NCBI GenBank assembly: GCA_947589735.1
Contig: CANQCR010000005.1
Span: forward strand, 31,001 to 95,000
Direction of reading: 5' to 3'
Length of the DNA: 64,000 nucleotides
Source: an uncultured Bacilli bacterium
GTDB taxonomy: Bacteria; Bacillota_I; Bacilli_A; RF39; UBA660
This document shows positions 47,914 through 57,576 of the stretch, in pieces (positions within the stretch are counted from its first letter, which is position 1; each line of letters opens with the position of its first letter). Below the pieces are notes generated by a model. The model was not told where the DNA came from. It worked only from the letters and a program-made list of their open reading frames with translations, and made no database searches. The translations under genes and the position numbers were made by a program.

Positions 47914-48699
47914 ATGGGAAAAATTATAGCATTTGTTAATCAAAAAGGAGGCGTTGGTAAGACGACCTCTAGTATCAACCTTGCGGCTTCTTTAGGCCTT
48001 TTAGGGAAAAAGACTTTATTAATCGATTTAGATCCTCAAGGTAATGCCACAACAGGTGTGGGGGTTGATAAAGGAACATCTAAAGCAACTACTTATGAAT
48101 TACTAACCGATAAAGCGAGTGTTCAAGATGTTGTTATTAAAACCCATTTTAAGAATTTATATATGATGCCAGCATCTATTAATCTAGCTGGTGTGGGTAA
48201 TGAATTACGTGATTTAGCCAGGGAAAATAGTAAGTTTATTCCATCCTTGCAATTAAAAAAACATCTTCGAAAGCTCGTTGATGTATTTGATTATGTCATC
48301 ATCGATTGTCCACCATCATTAGAGATTATTACGATGAATGCTTTAGCAGCGGCTGATTCCGTTATCATACCTGTTCAATGTGAGTTTTATGCTCTTGAAG
48401 GAATTATGCAACTATTAAGTTCTATCAAACTAGCTCAAAAGAAACTAAATCCTGAGTTAGAAATTGAAGGCGTTTTACTTACGATGCTTGATAGTAGAGC
48501 TAATTTAGGCCTTGAAGTCGTTGAGGATATCAGGAGTTACTTCAAGGATAAAGTATATGATACGATTATTCCTAGGTTAGTAAGATTAGCTGAAGCGCCA
48601 AGTCATGGTAAGCCAATTCATGCTTATGATCCACGGAGTCGTGGAACAGAAGCATACTTAAATTTAGCTAAAGAGGTGATTGAGAGAAATGGAAAATAA
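47914..48699 (+). CDS. parA: chromosome-partitioning ATPase ParA/Soj
   Basis: MGKIIAFVNQKGGVGKTTSSINLAASLG deviant Walker A; start at 47914. Confidence 0.96.
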   Translation: MGKIIAFVNQKGGVGKTTSSINLAASLGLLGKKTLLIDLDPQGNATTGVGVDKGTSKATTYELLTDKASVQDVVIKTHFKNLYMMPASINLAGVGNELRDLARENSKFIPSLQLKKHLRKLVDVFDYVIIDCPPSLEIITMNALAAADSVIIPVQCEFYALEGIMQLLSSIKLAQKKLNPELEIEGVLLTMLDSRANLGLEVVEDIRSYFKDKVYDTIIPRLVRLAEAPSHGKPIHAYDPRSRGTEAYLNLAKEVIERNGK

Positions 48700-49564
48700 A
48701 AAAAGAGCCTTAGGACGCGGATTAGAACAATTATTTAATACAGAGAATCTAGATTTAGATAGTTTTGAACAAGCTGTTTATGAAAGTGCTTCTCGTGAAG
48801 AAATCATTGATCTTAATCTTGATGAGTTAAGACCAAATCCTTATCAACCACGTCGTAACTTTGATAAAGAAGCTTTAGAGGAACTCGCATCATCAATTAA
48901 AGAACATGGTGTTTTTCAACCTATTATTGTTAAAAAGAGTATTAAAGGTTATGAGATTATTGCGGGTGAAAGAAGAGTAAGAGCGAGCCAAATAGCTGGA
49001 CTTAAAACAATTCCAGCCATTATTCGTAACCTTGATGATATGCAGATGATGGAAATCGCCTTACTTGAAAACTTACAACGGGAAGATTTAACTGCAATTG
49101 AAGAGGCCCTAGCTTATAAGACGATGTTAGAGCGCCTTCACATTACCCAGGATGAGTTAAGTGTCCGGGTTGGTAAAAGTCGTAGCCATATAACTAATTT
49201 ATTGGGACTTTTACGTCTTCCTAATGATGTTCAAGATTTAGTTACATCGAATAAACTTAGTATGGCTCATGCTAGAGTCTTAAGTAAATTAGAAGATGAT
49301 GAACGTATTAGAGAACTTGCTTATGACATTATTGAAAACAAAGTACCTGTTCATAGTCTTGAAGAGCGCGCTAAAAAAGAGGATAAAAAAGTTAAGAATG
49401 TTCATCATACGAAACCGGTTAGACCAGATTATCTTTATGTTGCTGAACTTTTATCAGACAAGTTAGATACGAAAGTAAAAGTTAAAGAAAATAAGATTGA
49501 AATTGGTTTTACTAATGTAGCTGATTTGAATCGTATTTTAGATGTTTTAGGAATAAAGGAATAA
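48689..49564 (+). CDS. parB: chromosome-partitioning protein ParB/Spo0J
   Basis: RALGRGLEQLF, LRPNPYQPRRNFD, AGERRVRASQ, ENLQREDLTAIEEA. Confidence 0.95.
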   Translation: MENKKRALGRGLEQLFNTENLDLDSFEQAVYESASREEIIDLNLDELRPNPYQPRRNFDKEALEELASSIKEHGVFQPIIVKKSIKGYEIIAGERRVRASQIAGLKTIPAIIRNLDDMQMMEIALLENLQREDLTAIEEALAYKTMLERLHITQDELSVRVGKSRSHITNLLGLLRLPNDVQDLVTSNKLSMAHARVLSKLEDDERIRELAYDIIENKVPVHSLEERAKKEDKKVKNVHHTKPVRPDYLYVAELLSDKLDTKVKVKENKIEIGFTNVADLNRILDVLGIKE

Positions 49565-49565
49565 T

Positions 49566-50372
49566 ATGAAAAAAATATTAGAAATAATTCTTAATCGCAA
49601 GATTGTTGTACCGATTATTATCATTATTGTAGCGATTTTAATTTATGTTATTATTCATAAAGTAATCAAGAAAGCTTTTTCAATTAAGACACGTAATATA
49701 AGAGTTGATTCTCGTCGTCAAAAGACGATGGTTGGTTTAATCGATAACATTTCAAAATACTTTATTGCGGTAATTGCATTACTTATGATTTTAGATGTCT
49801 ATGGCATTGATACTAAATCATTACTTGCTTCTTTAGGGGTAGTGAGTTTAGTCGCTGGTCTTGCTTTACAAGATATGTTAAAAGATATTATCGCTGGCGC
49901 TGGAATCATTTTTGAAGATCAATTTGATATTGGTGATGTGGTAACTATCGGCGATTTTAAGGGGACTGTTACTTATTTAGGTATTAAGTCAACACGTCTT
50001 ACCGCATACACTGGTGAAGTGTTAGTTATTGCTAATCGTAATATTGACCGGGTTATTAATCATACCCTTCAAAATAATATTAGTATTATTGATGTTGAAG
50101 TTGCTTATAGTTCTAACTTGGATAAAGTAAAAGAGGTTTTAAATAACGTTTTAGATGATTTTACCAAAGAATTAAACATTACGGAACCTGCTACTTTATG
50201 TGGCGTCGAAGAGTTAGGTGAAAGTGGCATTCTTATGCGTGTCATTTTTGGATCTAATTATAATGATCGTTATAGTTATGAACGAATTTTAAGAGAAAAA
50301 ATAAAAAAGGCTTTCGATGAAAATGATATTGAAATACCTTTCCCACAGGTGGTGGTTCATAATGGAGAATAA
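49566..50372 (+). CDS. mscS: MscS-family mechanosensitive channel
   Basis: ASLGVVSLVAGLALQDMLKDIIAGAGIIFEDQFDIGDVVTIGDFKGTV. Confidence 0.93.
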   Translation: MKKILEIILNRKIVVPIIIIIVAILIYVIIHKVIKKAFSIKTRNIRVDSRRQKTMVGLIDNISKYFIAVIALLMILDVYGIDTKSLLASLGVVSLVAGLALQDMLKDIIAGAGIIFEDQFDIGDVVTIGDFKGTVTYLGIKSTRLTAYTGEVLVIANRNIDRVINHTLQNNISIIDVEVAYSSNLDKVKEVLNNVLDDFTKELNITEPATLCGVEELGESGILMRVIFGSNYNDRYSYERILREKIKKAFDENDIEIPFPQVVVHNGE

Positions 50373-50547
50373 CTATAAATTAGGTAGTATCGTGATGATG
50401 AAAAAGGAACATCCTTGCGGTACGAATGAATGGGAGATAACGCGCATTGGCGCTGATATTAAAATCAAGTGCGTTAAATGTGGCCGGAGTATCATGTTTC
50501 CTCGAATTGAGTTTAACAAGAAGTTAAAAAAAGTCATTACTTATTAG
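50362..50547 (+). CDS. DUF951 family protein (YyzM-like)
   Basis: GSIVMMKKEHPCGTNEWEITRIGADIKIKCVKCGRSIMFPR. Confidence 0.9.
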   Translation: MENNYKLGSIVMMKKEHPCGTNEWEITRIGADIKIKCVKCGRSIMFPRIEFNKKLKKVITY

Positions 50548-50555
50548 GAGGACTT

Positions 50556-52055
50556 ATGCGAAAAAAAAGAACAAGAAAGATTAATCTTGGACCTTTAACA
50601 GTTATGATTTTACTTAGTGCGATCATTGCTGTTATCAGTTTTATTGGTAGTAAATTAGGACTAAGTGGCGTTTTAACTGATCAAGAAACATTAGAGACAA
50701 CAACGATTACAGTTAATAACATTTTCTCTAAAGAAGGTATTCAATACGTTATTGGATCAGCTTTAAGAAACTTCCGGGGAGTTGAACCATTAGTAGCTGT
50801 TATCGTATCTTTAATCACGGTTTCTATTTTAGAGGTTAGTGGTTTATTAAGACATTTATTTGGTGGCCTTAAAAATGTTAAAAGTAGTATCATAACATTT
50901 GTTGTTTTATTTATCAGCATTTGTTCAACTTTTGTTGGTGACTATAGTTATGCAATTTTACTACCTTTTGTGGCAGCTATCTATCGGATTATGGGTCGTG
51001 ATGCTAAGACGGGTATAATGACATCCTTTATTGGTATTACAATGGGTTATGGAACTGGTTTAGTCTATAATTATCAGGATGTTTTACTAGGTAATATGAC
51101 TGAAGTTGTTGCTCGTAATGTCTTAGATAATTATAGTTTCTTCCCTTGGTCAACTCTATTTATGATGTTAGCTTCAACTATTATTCTAACAATTGTTGGA
51201 ACGATTATGATTGAAAAAACTTTTCCGAAGAAAGTTCGTTATGAAGAAGAAGAGGAATTAGTTACATCACGTCCAGCTTTAAGGGCCGCGATTGCTGCTT
51301 TTATTGTTATGGCACTTGTAACGGTTTGGTCAATTATTCCTGGTTTACCTTTATCTGGTTGGATGCTAGATGAAAGTGCTAAATCATATATGGCAAAGCT
51401 AATGGGAGAAAATGCTCCATTTAAAGATGGTTTTATGGTTATTCTTTTAGGAATGGCGTTAATATGTAGTTATATCTATGGTAAAGTATCTCGTAATATT
51501 AAAGGTAGCGGTGAGTTTAATAAAGCGATATCTAAGACTTTCCAAAATACTGGCTTTATCTTTGCCGGATTGTTTTTCGCATCCATCATGTTAAGTGTTT
51601 TAGAGTTTACTAATTTGAATACTGTTCTTTCTTTAAAACTATTAGAAGTCTTAAGGATAAGTGAGATGTCTGGTGTCTTTATTGTTGGTGCGACACTCAT
51701 CGTATGTATTATCATTACTATTTTAAATCCATCAACAATAAGTAATTGGCGTATTGCCTCACCAATCGTTATCGATAGTTTAGTTCGCGCTAATATCTCA
51801 CCAGAGTTTGGGCAAATGATTTTTAAAGCCGGTGATTCCATTGGTAAATGCTTCAGCCCCTTTTATATTTTCTTCATTATTATGTTAGGATTCTTGTATA
51901 AAGCGGATAGTCAAGACGAAGACATAAGCTTCTTTGGAACCATCCGTAAGATGTGTCCTGTTTTAATAGTTTTAGCTTTAACTTGGTTAGTTATTATCGT
52001 TGGTTGGAATCTTATTGGTATAAGTATTGGTATGGGTTCAACTGCAACACTATAA
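50556..52055 (+). CDS. AbgT-family transporter
   Basis: 12-TM-like; LRNFRGVEPLVAVIVSLITVSILEVSGLL, ISICSTFVGDYSYAILLPFVAAIYR. Confidence 0.75.
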   Translation: MRKKRTRKINLGPLTVMILLSAIIAVISFIGSKLGLSGVLTDQETLETTTITVNNIFSKEGIQYVIGSALRNFRGVEPLVAVIVSLITVSILEVSGLLRHLFGGLKNVKSSIITFVVLFISICSTFVGDYSYAILLPFVAAIYRIMGRDAKTGIMTSFIGITMGYGTGLVYNYQDVLLGNMTEVVARNVLDNYSFFPWSTLFMMLASTIILTIVGTIMIEKTFPKKVRYEEEEELVTSRPALRAAIAAFIVMALVTVWSIIPGLPLSGWMLDESAKSYMAKLMGENAPFKDGFMVILLGMALICSYIYGKVSRNIKGSGEFNKAISKTFQNTGFIFAGLFFASIMLSVLEFTNLNTVLSLKLLEVLRISEMSGVFIVGATLIVCIIITILNPSTISNWRIASPIVIDSLVRANISPEFGQMIFKAGDSIGKCFSPFYIFFIIMLGFLYKADSQDEDISFFGTIRKMCPVLIVLALTWLVIIVGWNLIGISIGMGSTATL

Positions 52056-52081
52056 AAAGGAATTGTCGGATTCCTTTTTTT
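52051..52081 (+). terminator. intrinsic terminator after AbgT-like gene
   Basis: AAAAAGGAAT-TGTCGG-ATTCCTTTTTTT. Confidence 0.75.
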
Positions 52082-52121
52082 GTGCTATGATAAAAAGCAA
52101 TTTAAACTTATCGGGAAGTGA

Positions 52122-53759
52122 ATGATGAAGAATAAAGTGCGTTTTTATGCCGGACTTTTAGCCGTCGTTATGACAGGAAATATTGGCCTTACTTTATGTA
52201 AGATGCATTTTAGAAGTCCTGAAAATATTAAATTAGTAGAACGTCAGATGGAAGATAGTGATTATCCTTATTTTCATCGTGCTCCTAATAAGATAGCTAC
52301 AGTAGATGATATCGTCTTAACCATTGATGAAAAGACGGGCTCTGATCTTACGAAGGCTAAAGCTTGGGCCCAAAAAATCAAAAAGGTGGGATGTGTTTCA
52401 GATGATATTATAGATACATTAAATATTGATGATTACCTTTTTGATGCTCTAACTGATTCTACTATTACGGGATTAGTTATGAAGCATGATAATATGCTTT
52501 TTTATAACCCTTATAAAGATACTATTAATTGGACTAATCTTGCTCTTAAAATTAAAATTAATGGCACGCTACTTACCACTTTCGATATCCTTAATTTAGT
52601 TAAAAAAGAAAATCATGATAAGTATAAAGGTATTAAAAATATGAGCTTAGATGATATTAATATTGTCTTAAATCAGTTAAAAGAAACGGTCTTAGAAACT
52701 AAAAAGAGATATCATGATTATGATATGGCTCATCTTGCGTGCCTATTATCCCATATGGCTTTTACTTATCACGATAGCGCGGATAGTGAAGCTTTAGGGG
52801 TTGTAGCTATGACATCTTTTAAAGATATCGGTTGGATTTTAACAAATGATGGTAGGTATCCCGCTTTAGAAAGTTTTAAACCAATTAATATTCATGAGTT
52901 TAAACATCTTTTATCAGCTGCTTGTCCTGATGAATATAATAATCAAGTGTATTCAACATTCACTGGAATCAATTATTATGAAGATGATACCTTAATGTTT
53001 AATTTTATTGAGGAAGTAACAGCGGAAGAATATGCGATGAGCTTAACTGGGCGTGACATTTTAGCTAGTTTTGAAGAAAAAGAAATTTTAGATAATATCC
53101 GATTTGTTTTAAGCTTACAAGATGATTATCAAAAAGATGGTTTTTTAAGATATAGTCTATCTAAAAATCCAATTGCCTTATTAGAACAATTCCCGGTCTT
53201 TGATGAAGAAGAGTTTATCGGTGTAGTTAAAATGCTTGTGGCCTATGATTTAATGTTGGGTTTGTTTCCTAATGATTTATATGATAGCGCTTTAGAACTT
53301 AATGAAGAGATTGACCATTATAGTTTTATTAGTGCGATTATTGATTACGCTAATATAAGCCTTACTGATTTATTTTTTACTAACTTATTAGTTTTAAATG
53401 AGACTAAGGATGTTCCAATCGATTATAATATGTATTTAATTCGTCTCTTCGAACAACGAATGAGTGTTGGCTTCTTTGCTTTACTTCAAACCCGTGGATA
53501 TCATATTACAATGGATAGCTATAATGCTTTATATAGTCAAAAGTTAGATGTCTTCTTAACCTATTTAGCTGAAAAATATGATTTGGCTCCTTATAAGACT
53601 TATAGTGAGTATCAACTACCAAAAGAATATGATTATCCAGCTTTTGTATCGAAAGACGTAATAGAACTATATGACAACATTCGTAATCGTCGCTATAATT
53701 TAGAAGCGATAAGAGAAGTTGTCAACGATGAATTAGCTAAATATTTAGTATATAAATAG
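52122..53759 (+). CDS. putative secreted zincin-like metallopeptidase, tandem paralogue 1
   Basis: N-terminal hydrophobic signal; HEFKH (52893-52907) and downstream FIEEVTAEE; paralogous to next ORF. Confidence 0.6.
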   Translation: MMKNKVRFYAGLLAVVMTGNIGLTLCKMHFRSPENIKLVERQMEDSDYPYFHRAPNKIATVDDIVLTIDEKTGSDLTKAKAWAQKIKKVGCVSDDIIDTLNIDDYLFDALTDSTITGLVMKHDNMLFYNPYKDTINWTNLALKIKINGTLLTTFDILNLVKKENHDKYKGIKNMSLDDINIVLNQLKETVLETKKRYHDYDMAHLACLLSHMAFTYHDSADSEALGVVAMTSFKDIGWILTNDGRYPALESFKPINIHEFKHLLSAACPDEYNNQVYSTFTGINYYEDDTLMFNFIEEVTAEEYAMSLTGRDILASFEEKEILDNIRFVLSLQDDYQKDGFLRYSLSKNPIALLEQFPVFDEEEFIGVVKMLVAYDLMLGLFPNDLYDSALELNEEIDHYSFISAIIDYANISLTDLFFTNLLVLNETKDVPIDYNMYLIRLFEQRMSVGFFALLQTRGYHITMDSYNALYSQKLDVFLTYLAEKYDLAPYKTYSEYQLPKEYDYPAFVSKDVIELYDNIRNRRYNLEAIREVVNDELAKYLVYK

Positions 53760-53855
53760 AATGATTATTTAAAAACTTCTAGATATGACAATCTTATTTT
53801 TATCTAGCTCTAATGAGTATTAATATGAAAGGTGCATATAACATATAAAAGGAAT

Positions 53856-53884
53856 TTGTAAGATTCCGTTTTGGATGTTATAAT
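53856..53884 (+). promoter_or_regulatory. sigma-A-type promoter of paralogue 2
   Basis: TTGTAA, 17 bp, TATAAT (53879-53884) with TG extension. Confidence 0.65.
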
Positions 53885-53910
53885 AGTCAACACTTTAGGA
53901 GGTTGGTTGT

Positions 53911-55647
53911 GTGAAAAGAAGAGTATTAGCATTTGTTTCAGCACTAACATTATCTTTAAATAGCGTTGGTATATCCCTAATTAAAAATGATAAACCCGTT
54001 ACTTTATCTAGCCCATTATATATTGAAGAACCAGCTGGATATTGTCGTTACTTATCAAGTGAAACAATACCCTTACCATATTCTAGGAGCACTTCCGGTG
54101 ATGATAGCCCATACTTCCAGAAGGGTGAAGATGACTTAAAAACCATTGAAGATCTTAGATTGACGCTTGAAGAAAAAGGCTTGGCAAGATTAAGTCTTTC
54201 AGCTAGAACAGCGATTGACAATATTTCTAAAACGCTTGTCAATGATATTAACTATGACTATATCTCGGCTTTAGGGGCTGACGATTTAAGCATCTTTTTG
54301 TCACCCTTTCTTACGGATGTTGTTGATAAACATAGTAATGAATTTTTATACGATGTGGAAAATGACGACATCTATTGGGAACAACTGCCAGAATTAATTT
54401 ATGTTAACAATTTACTCTTTATCGGCAAGGATTGTCAATATAAAGGCATCGATAAAAAAGATTCTCCTTATGAATCACTATCAAAAGAAGATATTATATC
54501 TGTTTTAAATCAATTAGAAGATTTTGTTCATTATATAAAGGATACATACCCTAATTATGACATGAAACACTTAGCCTGTGTTTTATCACAGTGCACCTTT
54601 TTATATGACCATTTTCCTAGTAATGCTATTGCAGCAACTGGTACTTCTGGTATTCGTTGGAATGTCATTAATGGTAAGTATCCTAATCTTAGTTCTTTTA
54701 TTACAACCAATGAACATGAGTTTAAACATTTACTATGTGCTGAATGTGAAGACGAAAATGGATATAGTGGCCAAAATAATGAATATTATTGGGCATCATT
54801 TACAGGTGTTGAAGGCTTTTTAGATAGTCGTTTATCAATGACCTTTATTGAAGAAGCAACAGCTGAAGAACTATCTGCCCAAATGACTAATCGCGATATG
54901 GATTGTTATCTAATTAATGAAGAGATTCTTAATAATATTCGCCTCGTTTTAAGCATGCAAGATGACTATGAACCAGATGGCTTTCTAAAATATGGTTTAC
55001 TTCAAAATCCTATTGCTTTAATTCAACAATTGCCTCTTTTAAATGTTCAAAAATATAGTTTTGCCGACAATGTTAGAATGTTAGCTGCCTATGAGGATAT
55101 GATTGGTAATGGTCCTTATGATTTTATCTTCGCTATAAATAAATTAAAAGGTTGTGAGGGCTTCCCTTTTGATAAATCAGCAATAGATGTTTATAAAAGC
55201 TTACTTAATTATGCTCAAATTCAACTATCAAGAATGTTTTACACTAATCTAATTGTTCTAAATGAGACTAAAGATGTGCCACTTGATTACAATTTATTTA
55301 TGTTACGATTATTTGAAAAAAGAATGGATATCGCTTATAGAGCTATCAATTTTTATTTAAAGAAAATAGTTCCAGATATTGATTTAACAGATTATGAAAA
55401 TTATGCATCTTATCATTTGGATAATTTTCTTTCTTATCTATCTAATACTTTTCACATGAGTATATCTAGGTTAAATGAATTATATCGTGAATATAGCCTT
55501 GATGATGATGTAACTTATCCTAAGTTTTTAAGCGAAGATGTTGTTAATCTAAATGAGTTTTTACGGTGGCATGATTTTAGTGAAGACGAATTAAACGAAA
55601 AAATGGAAAAGTCGGTATCTGGCCTTGTGTATAAGAATAATTATTAA
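53911..55647 (+). CDS. putative secreted zincin-like metallopeptidase, tandem paralogue 2
   Basis: Signal-like MKRRVLAFVSALTLSLNSVGISLI (GTG start); HEFKH (54715-54729) and FIEEATAEE; paralogous to previous ORF. Confidence 0.6.
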   Translation: MKRRVLAFVSALTLSLNSVGISLIKNDKPVTLSSPLYIEEPAGYCRYLSSETIPLPYSRSTSGDDSPYFQKGEDDLKTIEDLRLTLEEKGLARLSLSARTAIDNISKTLVNDINYDYISALGADDLSIFLSPFLTDVVDKHSNEFLYDVENDDIYWEQLPELIYVNNLLFIGKDCQYKGIDKKDSPYESLSKEDIISVLNQLEDFVHYIKDTYPNYDMKHLACVLSQCTFLYDHFPSNAIAATGTSGIRWNVINGKYPNLSSFITTNEHEFKHLLCAECEDENGYSGQNNEYYWASFTGVEGFLDSRLSMTFIEEATAEELSAQMTNRDMDCYLINEEILNNIRLVLSMQDDYEPDGFLKYGLLQNPIALIQQLPLLNVQKYSFADNVRMLAAYEDMIGNGPYDFIFAINKLKGCEGFPFDKSAIDVYKSLLNYAQIQLSRMFYTNLIVLNETKDVPLDYNLFMLRLFEKRMDIAYRAINFYLKKIVPDIDLTDYENYASYHLDNFLSYLSNTFHMSISRLNELYREYSLDDDVTYPKFLSEDVVNLNEFLRWHDFSEDELNEKMEKSVSGLVYKNNY

Positions 55648-55772
55648 TAGTTATCAAAGAAATGAAAGTTCTATCTTCAAAAGCAAGGATGAGGTGTAGC
55701 TTATTTTAAGATTGTTATCGAATGATTGATTTTTAAAAATGAATATAGTAAACTTGATATGAAGGTGATTTT

Positions 55773-56870
55773 ATGAGTTTAACAACCGGTATTGTTGGTT
55801 TACCTAATGTTGGTAAGTCAACCCTATTTAATGCGATAACGAAACAAAAGATTTTAGCAGCCAATTATCCTTTTGCGACAATTGAACCTAATGTTGGTGT
55901 TGTGGTTGTTCCCGATAAAAGGCTAGACTTTTTAAATGATTTATATAAACCAGCTAGCTTAGTTCCAACAACTTTTGAGTTTACCGATATTGCTGGCCTT
56001 GTTAAAGGCGCTTCTAAAGGGGAAGGATTAGGCAATAAGTTTCTATCTCATATTCGTGAAGTTGACGCTATTGTAGAAGTTGTAAGGTGTTTTGAAGACA
56101 AAAATATTATTCATGTCGAAAGTGAAATTAATCCTTTAAGAGATATTGAGACGATTGCTTTAGAACTTATTTTAGCGGATTTAGAAATAGTTGATAACCG
56201 GTTAAATAAGATTGGTAAAAAAGCAACAATGTCCAAAGATAAAGAAGTTCAAAAAGAGGCAACGCTTTTAACAAAATTAAAAGAAGCTTTAGAAAATGGT
56301 CAAAATATTCGTGATGTTGAACTTACGCAAGATGAGATTAAGATAATCAAACCATATAACCTATTAACAGCTAAACCAATTATTTATATGGCTAATGTTA
56401 GTGAAGATGACGCTAAAGATGGTAATGCGTATGTTGATAAAGTTAAGGAATTTGCTGATAAAACTGGTGCAAAAGTCATTATCGTTTGCGCTAAAATCGA
56501 AGAAGAGTTAAGTGAACTTACTGACGATGAGAGATTAGAGTTTTTAAGTGCTTTAGGTATTGAAGAAAGTGGCTTGGATAAGCTAATTAAAGCATCTTAT
56601 TCTCTACTTGGTTTAAAGACTTTCTTTACTGCTGGATCTGATGAAGTAAGGGCATGGACTTTTAAAGATGGTATGAAGGCTCCTGAATGTGCTGGTATTA
56701 TTCATACCGATTTTGAAAGAGGATTTATTAAAGCTGAAGTAATGAGCTATACGGATTTAGAAGCTTGCGGTAGTGAGAAAGCTGTTAAAGAAGCAGGCAA
56801 AATGCGTCTTGAAGGTAAAGAATACCTAATGCAAGATGGCGACATTTGTTATTTTAGATTTAATGTATAA
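55773..56870 (+). CDS. ychF: redox-regulated ATPase YchF (YyaF)
   Basis: TGIVGLPNVGKSTLFNAIT, YPFATIEPN, DIAGLVKGASKGEGLGNKFLSHIREVDAI. Confidence 0.97.
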   Translation: MSLTTGIVGLPNVGKSTLFNAITKQKILAANYPFATIEPNVGVVVVPDKRLDFLNDLYKPASLVPTTFEFTDIAGLVKGASKGEGLGNKFLSHIREVDAIVEVVRCFEDKNIIHVESEINPLRDIETIALELILADLEIVDNRLNKIGKKATMSKDKEVQKEATLLTKLKEALENGQNIRDVELTQDEIKIIKPYNLLTAKPIIYMANVSEDDAKDGNAYVDKVKEFADKTGAKVIIVCAKIEEELSELTDDERLEFLSALGIEESGLDKLIKASYSLLGLKTFFTAGSDEVRAWTFKDGMKAPECAGIIHTDFERGFIKAEVMSYTDLEACGSEKAVKEAGKMRLEGKEYLMQDGDICYFRFNV

Positions 56871-56871
56871 G

Positions 56872-56896
56872 AAAAAGGTTCAAAATGAACCTTTTT
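56872..56896. terminator. bidirectional terminator between convergent ychF and 56895 ORF
   Basis: AAAAAGGTTC-AAAAT-GAACCTTTTT. Confidence 0.8.
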
Positions 56897-57443
56897 ATAT
56901 TCGATATGTTTTTTCTTTGCCACTTCGTACATCTAAAATTATTTTTTGATGCGTTCTTTGGATGACTTGTTCTAGTGTTCTTAAATTACTGAAGCGAAGA
57001 GTATCTAGTGTTTGTTCCATTCTTTCTCTTTCACTTAAATAAGCAATAAGCTTTTCATAAGTAGCTATATTATCTTCACTAGTGTGAAGTTCAAAGCGTC
57101 TTTCATAGCCATAAGTTAAATCATAGATAAAGAAACTAGCGCCTTCTAAATCGAAGTCAAATGATATAAAATTATCGAGCGTTAAGACCGCTTCTCGCCA
57201 TACAATAAAAGCGGGCTCTTTCGTATATCTTTGTAAAACAAAATGGCCGTCGGTTAAAAACTTTTCTTTAACATCCTTGTGATATAACTTACCGGCGGAA
57301 ATTTTAAAGCAACTATTGACATCATCATGAACAAAAAGCTGACACTTTAGATGAGCTTTATTTAATTCTTTTTTATAGTCATACAAAGGATCAGTTTTTG
57401 CATACATTTGTGGCGCAACTACCATATACATCACCTGTGGCAA
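56895..57443 (-). CDS. hypothetical protein
   Basis: 182-aa ORF on minus strand between ychF and rpsF, ends at a shared terminator. Confidence 0.6.
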   Translation of the reverse strand: MPQVMYMVVAPQMYAKTDPLYDYKKELNKAHLKCQLFVHDDVNSCFKISAGKLYHKDVKEKFLTDGHFVLQRYTKEPAFIVWREAVLTLDNFISFDFDLEGASFFIYDLTYGYERRFELHTSEDNIATYEKLIAYLSERERMEQTLDTLRFSNLRTLEQVIQRTHQKIILDVRSGKEKTYRI

Positions 57444-57482
57444 GTATTATAATACAATTTTCTATTAAAAGTAAAGAACTTA

Positions 57483-57511
57483 TTTACAAATCGTTTTTAA
57501 TTTGCTATAAT
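57483..57511 (+). promoter_or_regulatory. rpsF operon promoter
   Basis: TTTACA, 17 bp, TGCTATAAT. Confidence 0.75.
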
Positions 57512-57576
57512 CTTAAGCGAGTAATTTAATTACTCCTTGCTTCAATGAAGCCAAAGACCATAAGGAGGTGTAAAAA

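Noticed and set aside
51476-51841. 121-aa antisense ORF in the AbgT-like gene
   Set aside because: Antisense to a clear membrane transporter frame; no supporting signal.
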